Assembly: GCA_002335175.1 (NCBI GenBank)
Contig: DDCA01000002.1
Location: 111,794-175,793 of the forward strand
Source: Candidatus Saccharibacteria bacterium UBA2018
Lineage (GTDB): Bacteria; Patescibacteriota; Saccharimonadia; Saccharimonadales; Saccharimonadaceae
Length of the DNA: 64,000 bases
Direction: 5' to 3'
The notes below the pieces were generated by a model. That model was given only the letters and a program-made list of their open reading frames with translations, was not told where the DNA came from and ran no database searches. Positions 16,587-23,424 of the stretch are shown piece after piece (within the stretch, counting starts at the first letter, position 1; each line of letters begins with the position of its first letter). Both the position numbers and the translations under genes were made by a program.

Positions 16587-16702
16587 TCACTTATTACGAA
16601 TTCTCGCGGTATTGACTGGAATACGGTATTGGCGGGTAGTATTACCCTGCTGCAAGTATAAGGTCTAGGATATAGGGAACAATGAGTAAGTGCAGGTATC
16701 TA

Positions 16703-16731
16703 TTGACATGATTACGTAAAAATATTATGGT
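16703..16731 (+). promoter_or_regulatory. Promoter of the CPBP-like orphan gene
   Basis: TTGACA (16703-16708) is followed after 17 bp by TATGGT (16726-16731). A leader of about 30 nt holds AAAGGTGG before the GTG start. Confidence 0.65.
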
Positions 16732-16767
16732 AAATTTTGTACCTTAACGTCGACAAAAGGTGGAAAC

Positions 16768-17493
16768 GTGAACGCGTACTTCTCCAAGGCCTCGACGTAT
16801 ACGAGGCCGACGAAGCGTTTGATGCGAATCTTCAACAAAGGCCTCGGCCCTTTGCCGGATGACATGCCCAATCTAAGCAGGGCGAAGAATATTCAGTGGG
16901 ACTCGGTCCCGCAGTACCGGTTGGTCTGGGTGCTCATGACGATTGCCTGCGTGGTTGCTACAACCTACGGTGTGTGGTTCTTGTTCGACTGGACGCATTT
17001 CTCGGTAGTAACCGCGGTCATCAGCATCATGCCCGTTAGCGACGCCGTGGGAGTGTACATTCTGGGTGGCTGTATGCTGCTTTATTTCTTCGGACTGATG
17101 AGGGTGGTATCGGCGGGAGAGAAAAGCAGGAAGGGCGGGAAGAAAGCCAAGAAGCCGACTGGCTTTCTGAAGGCCGCGCTGTCCGAGGAGCTGTGGTTCA
17201 GGAGCGGATGCGAAACCTGGCCGTGGTACCGACGGGCGTATTCTTGCGTCTTCTTCGGGCTGGTCCATCTGTACAACTTGGTGGTTCCAGTAGCGGTAAC
17301 GATTGCGCTCATGCTCGGCGGTGCGGTGATGATGGTTGTCTATCTGCGGGAATATCGCAAAACCGGCAGCAGTACGGCGGCGACGCTGGCAAGCGGTCTG
17401 TTCCACAGGGATTACAACGATGCCGTCATCGGCATTGTTCTGCCACTGTTTATGGTCGTTTCGATCATCAGGTTGCTCGTCGCGATGTTTTAG
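16768..17493 (+). CDS. CPBP/CAAX-like intramembrane glutamic protease (orphan)
   Basis: The 241-residue membrane protein has about five or six hydrophobic segments. It carries the CPBP (Abi) motif set in order: Glu-Glu-x-x-x-Arg as EELWFR near residue 140, Phe-x-x-x-His as FGLVH near residue 166, and a further His (GLFHRDYND) near residue 212. Family members cut proteins within the membrane or act in bacteriocin self-immunity. The GTG start at 16768 follows AAAGGTGG. Third positions are GC-rich, unlike the metal-transport genes upstream, and the gene has its own promoter and terminator. Confidence 0.7.
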   Translation: MNAYFSKASTYTRPTKRLMRIFNKGLGPLPDDMPNLSRAKNIQWDSVPQYRLVWVLMTIACVVATTYGVWFLFDWTHFSVVTAVISIMPVSDAVGVYILGGCMLLYFFGLMRVVSAGEKSRKGGKKAKKPTGFLKAALSEELWFRSGCETWPWYRRAYSCVFFGLVHLYNLVVPVAVTIALMLGGAVMMVVYLREYRKTGSSTAATLASGLFHRDYNDAVIGIVLPLFMVVSIIRLLVAMF

Positions 17494-17495
17494 GA

Positions 17496-17545
17496 AAACC
17501 TCTTGGTACTGTAGAGCATTGCTCCGCTACCAAGAGGTTTATTTA
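17496..17545 (+). terminator. Strong intrinsic terminator
   Basis: AAACCTCTTGGTA (17496-17508) pairs perfectly with TACCAAGAGGTTT (17528-17540) over 13 bp, followed by ATTTAAATT. Confidence 0.85.
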
Positions 17546-17549
17546 AATT

Positions 17550-18004
17550 GAAGACAATTAAAGTGGCCCGCGACAGAATCGTCGCGGGCCGTCGGTCTAT
17601 TTCCCGACTGTCAGCTCCAGCGTGTCAGCGTACCTTCGGCTCGACGGGCGTGCTATTAAGCGCTTCAACCCGTTGTCTGTGCTTCGGCGTACCTGAGAAA
17701 ACCAGGAGTCTTGTTGGTTTGCCAAAGGCCCTGTGCCCTTAGCGACGATGTAGCCATGGCCCGAATGGCGGGTTTACCTGTAGGTTTCGTTCGTCAATCT
17801 TCGTTCTTGACGCGGGCCTTTCGGAGTGCACACTAGTGGATGTGCGGTGAGTGTGAGTCTCGGGTAGAGGGTGGCACGAATGCCCCCGATGCGTCACCTG
17901 AAAATAATACCATACGATTGTTGTTTGACGCAGCCACCTATACATGAAAAAATAGTCAATTAGAGCAGCACCTCAACAAACCGTTCCATCCGTAGGGAGT
18001 ATGC
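17550..18004. other. 455-bp gene-free, hairpin-rich interval
   Basis: No convincing ORF. A perfect stem GGCCCGCGAC/GTCGCGGGCC sits at 17565-17590. Read on the minus strand, an extended -10 (TG-G-TATTAT at 17912-17904) could start a transcript of about 330 nt ending at that hairpin. GC-rich short repeats fill the middle, and GCGTCA/TGACGC flank 17891-17931. AGGGAG at 17993 is the ribosome site of the next gene. A structured RNA is possible; I could not match it to RNase P RNA, tmRNA or 6S RNA. Confidence 0.3.
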
Positions 18005-18379
18005 ATGAAACGCGAATTTCTGATCCCGACCATCCTCCATACGGTGGTCGCCATCGGCGTGGTCGTCGGGATTACGCTGGGCCTTGGAGCACTTCTTGGT
18101 CTCGACGTGGTGTCGTGGAAGGTAGGTCTGTACCTAGCCATCGGCATCTGCTGCGGCCTGTACGAAGGCGAACAGTCCAACCGCTCGCTGCGCGAGCAGT
18201 GGCGGGACCAGATGCCGCGGGTTCACGATGACTACGCCCCCGACCTGGTGCGGCTGGCCTTTACGGGACCGCTCCGTCTGACCCTTCGGGGTCTGATAGT
18301 GGCATTCGACTACTGGAACGGGCTGCGCATGTTCGTCGCTGACATTCGTCAGTCCCGCCGGGCACTGCCGCGCGTGTAG
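18005..18379 (+). CDS. Small membrane orphan protein (124 aa)
   Basis: Starts MKREFLIP after an AGGGAG site, has two hydrophobic helices (HTVVAIGVVVGITLGLGALL and VGLYLAIGICCGLY), then a soluble, Arg-rich C-terminal half ending RRALPRV. I do not recognise it. Codon use is GC-rich like the other orphan genes, and a hairpin terminator follows. Confidence 0.7.
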   Translation: MKREFLIPTILHTVVAIGVVVGITLGLGALLGLDVVSWKVGLYLAIGICCGLYEGEQSNRSLREQWRDQMPRVHDDYAPDLVRLAFTGPLRLTLRGLIVAFDYWNGLRMFVADIRQSRRALPRV

Positions 18380-18421
18380 TTCGGGCGCCCAAGCTGTTCC
18401 AAGCCTCGTCTTCATAAGTTG

Positions 18422-18458
18422 AGCCTCGCTCCTTACGGGACGAGGCTTTACTTATTTG
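18422..18458 (+). terminator. Intrinsic terminator
   Basis: AGCCTCG (18422-18428) pairs with CGAGGCT (18441-18447), with inner TCC/GGA pairs, followed by TTACTTATTT. Confidence 0.75.
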
Positions 18459-18467
18459 TAAGAGAGT

Positions 18468-19319
18468 TTACCGGCCGCTACCAGAACCGGAATTATCGTC
18501 CTCACCATCGTCCGAACCAGAGTCTGAATCCGAGTCCTCACCACTTTTGTCGTCGTTGGAATCATCGTTTTCGTCATCGGAGCTTGAGTCGGAGTCTGAA
18601 TCATCCTGTGAATCGTCATCAGACGAGCGACCGCTGGAGCCGCTGGAGCTCGCTCCCCGGACGCGGAGGACGGCACCGTTCGATGCGTCCACGTCGACCC
18701 GGCCGCCGTCGGAGAAGCGGACACTGTACACTACCGTACCATGTTCGGTTTCGAGCTCAATTTTTGTAATCGTCTTACCAGGTCGCTGGTCTAGGGCAAT
18801 TTGACGGGCTTTTTCGGCTGTAATGCCGGCGTTGAAACTGCTTGGGACAGAATCATCGCTTTCAGAGCCGGACTTGGTAACAGCCTCGCCGGTTTTGGCG
18901 TCGTATATCCTGACAGTGCCATCGGCGAACTTGACCTTATAAACCATGCCGTTGTCTTCTTTTTCGAGCTCGATTCCCGTAATTACGCCATTCGGCATGT
19001 CCTTGATGGCGAGGGCGCGGACTTCATCGAAACTGAGCAGGTCATCCAGGTTGGCTGGGACTTCAATTTCGGCGTCACGGGCAGTGTGGGCTTGATTAGT
19101 CGCTACGAAGGCCGATGTTGAGCCAACGATAACGAGTGCTGCCAGCACAGCGAGGGCAGGGGCGGTGCGTACATAGCGCAAAATGCGCCTGATAAGTGTT
19201 GGGATTGACATTTTTTTCTCCTTGAATAGATTATTTTTTAGCTGCTGTTTGAACTGAGGGTCAATCTCGGCGGCGGCCGAGCTGAGTTTCTTTTCTAAAT
19301 CTTTGGGAATATTGCTCAT
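18468..19319 (-). CDS. Membrane PepSY-domain protein, probable anti-sigma partner, acidic tail
   Basis: The 283-residue protein has a cytoplasmic N-terminus of about 50 residues, one membrane helix (ALAVLAALVIVGSTSAFVA), then two PepSY-like repeats (about residues 90-148 and 165-215; VYKVKFADGTVRIYD and VYSVRFSDGGRVDVD). A long Asp/Ser/Glu/Gly tail covers residues 225-283. It overlaps the upstream ECF sigma gene by ATGA. An N-terminal domain, one helix and an extracytoplasmic sensor suggest it tethers and inhibits the sigma factor; no zinc anti-sigma HxxxCxxC motif is seen. The acidic tail could bind cations or cell-wall polymers. Confidence 0.7.
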   Translation of the reverse strand: MSNIPKDLEKKLSSAAAEIDPQFKQQLKNNLFKEKKMSIPTLIRRILRYVRTAPALAVLAALVIVGSTSAFVATNQAHTARDAEIEVPANLDDLLSFDEVRALAIKDMPNGVITGIELEKEDNGMVYKVKFADGTVRIYDAKTGEAVTKSGSESDDSVPSSFNAGITAEKARQIALDQRPGKTITKIELETEHGTVVYSVRFSDGGRVDVDASNGAVLRVRGASSSGSSGRSSDDDSQDDSDSDSSSDDENDDSNDDKSGEDSDSDSGSDDGEDDNSGSGSGR

Positions 19320-19822
19320 AACGTTCCCTCCATATACGGGTTTGCTAAGCGGGCACGGAGTGTCGTCAGCGCCCGGTGGTAGGTGGTTTTGACATAATTT
19401 TTGTCTTTTCCGAGTTCTTCGGCAACTTCGCTGATAGATTTTTCCTCGATCAAACGTTTGATGAGTACCTCACGTTGCTTGCTCGGCAACTCCTCGATAT
19501 AGGGCATTAAACGATTATCGGCACTTTTAGCTTCGTCGAATTGGTCGAGGTTAAACTCAACATGCGAAGCAAAGTCCTCAATGCCTTCAACGTCCGTCAT
19601 CGCTTGCTGGTATTTACTACGGAGGAACTGCAACCAAATGTTTCGCATGATTCCGTATAAATACTTTGTTTGGTCTTCAATAGCCTGAACTTGGGCTTGT
19701 TCCATGAATGATATGAACGTATCAGAGGTTAAGTCTTCCGCAGTCGCTTTATTAAGCGACTTGATATAGAAGAACTTGTAGACCTTGCCGACGTGTTCAT
19801 CGTAGAACGCCTCAAGCTGCAC
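19316..19822 (-). CDS. ECF-type RNA polymerase sigma factor
   Basis: A 168-residue two-domain sigma factor. Region 2 includes AEDLTSDTFISFM and YLYGIMRNIWLQFLR, and region 4 has the helix-turn-helix around LPSKQREVLIKRLIEEKSIS and YHRALTTLRARL. It should direct RNA polymerase to a stress or envelope regulon controlled by the membrane protein encoded next. I choose GTG at 19822, giving MQLEAFYDEHVGKVY, because AAAGGAG stands 8 nt before it; the longer frame from TTG 19846 would run through that site. Confidence 0.9.
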   Translation of the reverse strand: MQLEAFYDEHVGKVYKFFYIKSLNKATAEDLTSDTFISFMEQAQVQAIEDQTKYLYGIMRNIWLQFLRSKYQQAMTDVEGIEDFASHVEFNLDQFDEAKSADNRLMPYIEELPSKQREVLIKRLIEEKSISEVAEELGKDKNYVKTTYHRALTTLRARLANPYMEGTL

Positions 19823-19955
19823 GTTATTTCTCCTTTCATAAGCCAAGTCGCAGGCGGGGTACAGTCTAAGTGTAAATGATTATCAAATTGAATAGCCGCC
19901 GAACTGTGAAGTCCAGCGGCTGGGTATCCTCAGCGTTTCAGCATAAGGAAGGGGT

Positions 19956-20051
19956 GTGACGGGGAGAACTCGCCGAGTCTCCACACGGGCAGTATGAGTG
20001 CCCGCGCCCAGAGTTGCCTCTGGGTATTGGAGGATGAATCCTCCCCGTCAC
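19956..20051. ncRNA. Multi-arm structured RNA candidate
   Basis: An 11-bp closing stem GTGACGGGGAG (19956-19966)/CTCCCCGTCAC (20041-20051) encloses three hairpins in a row: ACTC/GAGT (19968-19978), CGGGCA/TGCCCG (19986-20004) and CCCAGAG/CTCTGGG (20007-20024). That gives a cloverleaf-like junction. No coding frame with a ribosome site is seen. The strand is not determined, and I cannot match it to a known family. Confidence 0.4.
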
Positions 20052-20209
20052 GTGCGTGCACTTGCAGCACTCGGCATGCTGCCCCGCAGGTTGTGGCAGA
20101 CCTTCGGCTGCGCTCGCACATCGCGCTTTCAATCCACTTCCACTATGCGGACTTACTTACGCGATTAATTCAATTGTACGTGTATCAAATTTTCACGCAA
20201 GCATGAGAA

Positions 20210-20440
20210 TTAAAAATGCCCTCCGTAGAGGGCGCCAACTCAGTCACGTCGCTTTTAAGCGGAAAGACTGAGGGGAGGCGGCGAGAGGGTGACGCGTTTT
20301 CGCGTTCATCTCGTTGGTCTGGGACGTGGAGAGGGGCTGGCAGTCTGTGGCGCATCGGGCGCGACCAGCCACTCTCCACGTTCGATGACACCCCTAGCTA
20401 CTTGTCTTGCTGCCCCACCATGAAGGGGCGTAGCTGCACA
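20210..20440 (-). ncRNA. Long-stem structured RNA candidate ending in a terminator
   Basis: Helices follow each other: AGCTAC..GTAGCT enclosing GCCCC/GGGGC (20396-20436), a 16-bp stem ACGTGGAGAG-GGCTGG/CCAGCC-CTCTCCACGT (20324-20340 with 20365-20381), CTCAGTC/GACTGAG enclosing CGCTT/AAGCG (20239-20271), and the tetraloop hairpin GCCCTC/GAGGGC (20218-20233). Read on the minus strand, the last is followed by ATTTTTAATT, a good terminator, so the minus strand is the likelier RNA. Not matched to a known family. Confidence 0.4.
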
Positions 20441-20525
20441 TCATCTTCTACCCGGACAATTGGAGGGAGTCCGTTCAGTAGTTGTATTATTTTGCCATTT
20501 CTTTCGGCTGATTACAACATCAATA

Positions 20526-20555
20526 TTGCATCGTTTTTTACAGGAGGAGTATAAT
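20526..20555 (+). promoter_or_regulatory. Promoter of a short RNA or leader
   Basis: TTGCAT (20526-20531), an 18-bp spacer and TATAAT (20550-20555). Confidence 0.6.
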
Positions 20556-20561
20556 TATATA

Positions 20562-20708
20562 TAGACAATCATCCTCCGGGCCCTGTGCGTCTCTATAAGC
20601 CATTAGCCTCCTGTTATGGCCGCTCCCCAAACGGTGGGAAACGCTTATCAGGCAGCTCCATACAATAAATCCCGTTACAACTAAGCGATTTTGTTTTAGT
20701 TGTTTTTT
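20562..20708 (+). ncRNA. Short terminated transcript (about 147 nt): sRNA or attenuated leader
   Basis: Bounded by the promoter at 20526-20555 and an intrinsic terminator ACAACTAA/TTAGTTGT (20677-20703) followed by a T-run. It holds a hairpin GCCAT/ATGGC and GC-rich segments but no ORF with a ribosome site. Readthrough would reach the 48-aa ORF at 20743, so it is either a free small RNA or a regulated leader for that gene. Confidence 0.45.
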
Positions 20709-20742
20709 AATCTCAATTTTCTAATGATACGGGAGTATGAAC

Positions 20743-20889
20743 ATGAATTTATCAGACCAAGTATGGCTACACTATATAGAGGTACAGCGCAAAAACAAGC
20801 GGAGTGAAACAATTAACGACGCGCTTTTGCAGCGAGCGCGAAAGTTCCGAGCGCGTCAGGAAGCCAAATTCGGGACATTCGAGATCTAG
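20743..20889 (+). CDS. 48-aa basic small protein
   Basis: Encodes MNLSDQVWLHYIEVQRKNK followed by an Arg-rich amphipathic helix (LLQRARKFRARQEAKF). GGGAG lies 7 nt before the ATG at 20743; an ATG two codons earlier is too close to it. No membrane segment. It may bind nucleic acid, judged only from charge. It sits downstream of the terminated transcript at 20562. Confidence 0.55.
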   Translation: MNLSDQVWLHYIEVQRKNKRSETINDALLQRARKFRARQEAKFGTFEI

Positions 20890-20900
20890 TAACCACCGGT

Positions 20901-20932
20901 AAAGGAAAGCCGGCTACGAAAACGCAGCCGGC
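20901..20932 (-). terminator. Terminator of the minus-strand orphan gene
   Basis: GCCGGCT (20909-20915) pairs with AGCCGGC (20926-20932). On the minus strand the hairpin is followed by TTTCCTTT. Confidence 0.65.
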
Positions 20933-20952
20933 GGTGAGGCGCTTGGGCGGCC

Positions 20953-21441
20953 TCATGTCCGATCCTTGAGAGCTTGCACAAGACGCTTGAAGTCCTGGCA
21001 GGTGTTCGTGCCGAGCTGCCGGGTTGTCCCCTGCAGAAACGCGTCACTATGCCGAACCAGTGACCTCACGTCGACCTTCAGGTTCCGGTTGTGCTTGCTG
21101 TGACTGCACGACTCTCTCTGCGTTTTGCCGCTGATGTTCATGTCGCAGATGATGCAAACCACCTTGAAGCCATGCGTCCGGTTTCTGGAGGAGTGCACAA
21201 TCCGGCCAAACATTCTCGGCGCCCGGCGGTAGAGCGTGTCAAAGTCGGGGTAGAGGGGCCGGAATGACGCGATGATGTCGTCACGGGTCATGTAACCGTC
21301 CGTGATGTGCAGCGGACCAAGCTCCGCACTCTGCTGAGCCGATTGAATCCCGTCGCGTAATTGCTCGATCCACTCCGTGGCTTCTTCGACAGTAATACCG
21401 TCAAAGCTTGTGTCTCGGAACGTGGCGCTAAAACCGTTCAT
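20953..21441 (-). CDS. Orphan protein with possible zinc-binding Cys/His cluster (162 aa)
   Basis: Starts MNGFSATFRDTSFDG at ATG 21441, with GAGGA about 9 nt upstream; the longer frame to 21510 would run through its promoter. An N-terminal helical region is followed by CIICDMNISGKT..CSHSKH (about residues 94-115). Its two Cys, a further Cys and two His could hold a metal, like small HNH or zinc-finger modules. No membrane segment. Codon use is GC-rich. Function unknown. Confidence 0.7.
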   Translation of the reverse strand: MNGFSATFRDTSFDGITVEEATEWIEQLRDGIQSAQQSAELGPLHITDGYMTRDDIIASFRPLYPDFDTLYRRAPRMFGRIVHSSRNRTHGFKVVCIICDMNISGKTQRESCSHSKHNRNLKVDVRSLVRHSDAFLQGTTRQLGTNTCQDFKRLVQALKDRT

Positions 21442-21481
21442 GGCGGAAGTCCTCACTGTGATGGGAAAGATCGTGCGAGTA

Positions 21482-21510
21482 ATTATATAATATATCGGTA
21501 ATAAACACAA
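21482..21510 (-). promoter_or_regulatory. Promoter of the orphan gene at 21441
   Basis: On the minus strand TTGTGT (21510-21505) and TATAAT (21487-21482) are 17 bp apart. Confidence 0.7.
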
Positions 21511-21580
21511 TACCTACTACCGCTAGCGTAGCGACAATACTACAACACCACACACGTAGCGCTTATGCAAAAAATGGTGC

Positions 21581-21595
21581 TATAATGAAAGCCCA
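21581..21595 (+). promoter_or_regulatory. Leaderless promoter of pyrG
   Basis: Extended -10 box TGC-TATAAT (TATAAT at 21581-21586), then 8 nt to the ATG, with no room for a ribosome site. Confidence 0.65.
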
Positions 21596-23193
21596 TGGGA
21601 GAAACAAAACGCCATGGGCTTAAACAGAAATACATATTCGTAACTGGGGGAGTTCTCTCGGGGGTAGGGAAAGGTATCACTGCTGCTAGTATCGGTTCGG
21701 TACTACAGGCAAAAGGTGCATACGTTTCCATTCAAAAATGTGACCCGTATCTCAATGTAGATGCGGGTCTTTTGAATCCGGCAGAACACGGTGAGTGTTT
21801 TGTCACGAAGGACGGCGCCGAGACCGATTTGGACCTTGGGCACTACGAACGCTTTTTGGATATCGAACTAACCCAAAAGAACGCCAGCCTGGCCGGACGG
21901 ATAATGAGTGAGTTAATTGCCAGCGAACGAGCCGGCAAACTAAGCGGCAAAACCGTGCAGGTTATACCGCACTTTACCAATGCCATTCAGGACAAAATTG
22001 CAGAAGCAGCCGAAGGGAGCGACGTACATATCGTCGAAATTGGCGGTACGGTTGGAGATTACGAAGGACTGGCATTTGTCGAGGCTATCCGCGAATTTGC
22101 AGCTAGGGTAGGGCGCGAGAACTGCTTGTATGTCCACGTTGTATACGTGCCGTTTATTGGTACCAGCAAGGAATTCAAAACAAAGCCGGCGCAGAATGCG
22201 CTCCAAGACCTAAGAAGTTTCGGAATTTTCCCAGACGCGGTGGTAGTACGGACTGAAACGCCGGCACCAGAAAACGTCGCTCGGAAAATAAGCTTGCTTT
22301 CTGGTGTGCCGCAGCAGTATATCGTTGATATGCCAAATGTCGATACGGTATACAGGATTCCGGAAACTATCGCGAACTCGCCGCTCCATGAACTACTAAG
22401 CAAATTTATTGAAAATGATAGTCAGCCGGATCTTGGCAAGTGGCAGCGCCTCATTACAGCCGTGAATGGACACCCATCTAAAACCGTTACCATTGGCTTG
22501 GTAGCCAAGTACATGGATAACGAAGATACGTATCTGTCTGTCACCGAAGCGGTCAAGGCAGCCGGTTGGACGCTTGGAGTTGGTGTCGATATTAAATGGA
22601 TTAATGCCGAAGATTGTGGCGGCGATGACTTTGCCGGGGTTGATGCACTAATAGTGCCGGGCGGATTTGGCGAACGCGGCATAGAAGGCAAAATTGCCGC
22701 AGCAACCTACGCGCTAGAACACAAAAAGCCGTATCTTGGTTTGTGCCTTGGTTTGCAAGTAGCAGTTATAGCTGCTGCCCGCCGGTCAGGGCTGAACGAT
22801 GCTAACAGTACAGAGTTTAATCCGACAACTCCTCATAACGTGGTTTACATTATGGAAGGCCAAGAGGGCAAAGAATCAACCGGGGGCACGCTCAGATTAG
22901 GGGACTATCCGGCAGTATTGAAAGAAGGCTCGAAAGCGGCTGAATCGTACGGTCAAACGGACATAATTGAACGCCACCGCCACCGTTACGAGGTGAATCA
23001 GAAATTTATTCAGGACATCGAAAGGGGCGGGCTCGTCATTTCTGGTACGTCACCAGACGGGAAGCTAGTTGAATACGTCGAAGCGGCCGATAACCCGTAT
23101 TTTGTGGCAACGCAGGCCCATCCTGAATTCAAAAGCCGGCCATACAAGGCTCATCCTTTGTTTCTTGGTCTTATCCGCTCGGTTGTCGACTAA
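21595..23193 (+). CDS. pyrG: CTP synthase
   Basis: The 532-residue enzyme makes CTP from UTP, ATP and glutamine, the last step of pyrimidine nucleotide synthesis. The synthetase domain opens with YIFVTGGVLSGVGKGITAASIG (P-loop) and includes KCDPYLNVD. The C-terminal glutaminase domain has the nucleophile in GLCLGLQ and the His/Glu pair in ATQAHPEFKS. Length is normal. It is divergent from the orphan gene at 20953 and is preceded by a leaderless-type -10 box. Confidence 0.97.
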   Translation: MGETKRHGLKQKYIFVTGGVLSGVGKGITAASIGSVLQAKGAYVSIQKCDPYLNVDAGLLNPAEHGECFVTKDGAETDLDLGHYERFLDIELTQKNASLAGRIMSELIASERAGKLSGKTVQVIPHFTNAIQDKIAEAAEGSDVHIVEIGGTVGDYEGLAFVEAIREFAARVGRENCLYVHVVYVPFIGTSKEFKTKPAQNALQDLRSFGIFPDAVVVRTETPAPENVARKISLLSGVPQQYIVDMPNVDTVYRIPETIANSPLHELLSKFIENDSQPDLGKWQRLITAVNGHPSKTVTIGLVAKYMDNEDTYLSVTEAVKAAGWTLGVGVDIKWINAEDCGGDDFAGVDALIVPGGFGERGIEGKIAAATYALEHKKPYLGLCLGLQVAVIAAARRSGLNDANSTEFNPTTPHNVVYIMEGQEGKESTGGTLRLGDYPAVLKEGSKAAESYGQTDIIERHRHRYEVNQKFIQDIERGGLVISGTSPDGKLVEYVEAADNPYFVATQAHPEFKSRPYKAHPLFLGLIRSVVD

Positions 23194-23237
23194 TACTGCT
23201 AATGCTAAAATAAACTCTAGAAACGGATAAAATAAAC

Positions 23238-23402
23238 ATGGCAGAAGAAAACTACGACGTAGAATCCGGCAACAGCGATGACGTAAGCGTGCTGCGCGTG
23301 CTTTTACACACGCTGCACGGTATAAGTCCGGTCTCGACGACCGACTTTGTGACGGTACCGGCCGAAGGTGAGTCCGATGTCAGCTTTGAGACCACCAGCT
23401 AA
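23238..23402 (+). CDS. 54-aa acidic small protein
   Basis: Starts MAEENYDVESGNSDD and ends SFETTS. It is acidic, with one short non-polar patch (VLRVLLHTLHG). The ATG at 23238 lacks a strong ribosome site. It lies between pyrG and argS and stops 8 nt before the argS -10 box. Its codon use fits the neighbours. Unknown function; the ORF may be real, but the evidence is mainly its fit in the gap. Confidence 0.45.
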   Translation: MAEENYDVESGNSDDVSVLRVLLHTLHGISPVSTTDFVTVPAEGESDVSFETTS

Positions 23403-23409
23403 CCTCTGT

Positions 23410-23424
23410 TACAATAAAGCGTAA
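23410..23424 (+). promoter_or_regulatory. Leaderless promoter of argS
   Basis: TACAAT at 23410-23415, then 8 nt to the ATG. Confidence 0.55.

Noticed and set aside
17548..17742. 64-codon TTG-started ORF after the CPBP gene
   Set aside because: It starts within the terminator tail and runs over a perfect hairpin; no start signal.
20210..20440. RNase P RNA, tmRNA, 6S or SRP RNA in the folded intervals
   Set aside because: Their hallmark sequences (such as GAGGAAAGTCC, the tmRNA tag and CCA end, or the SRP GGAA loop) could not be found by eye.
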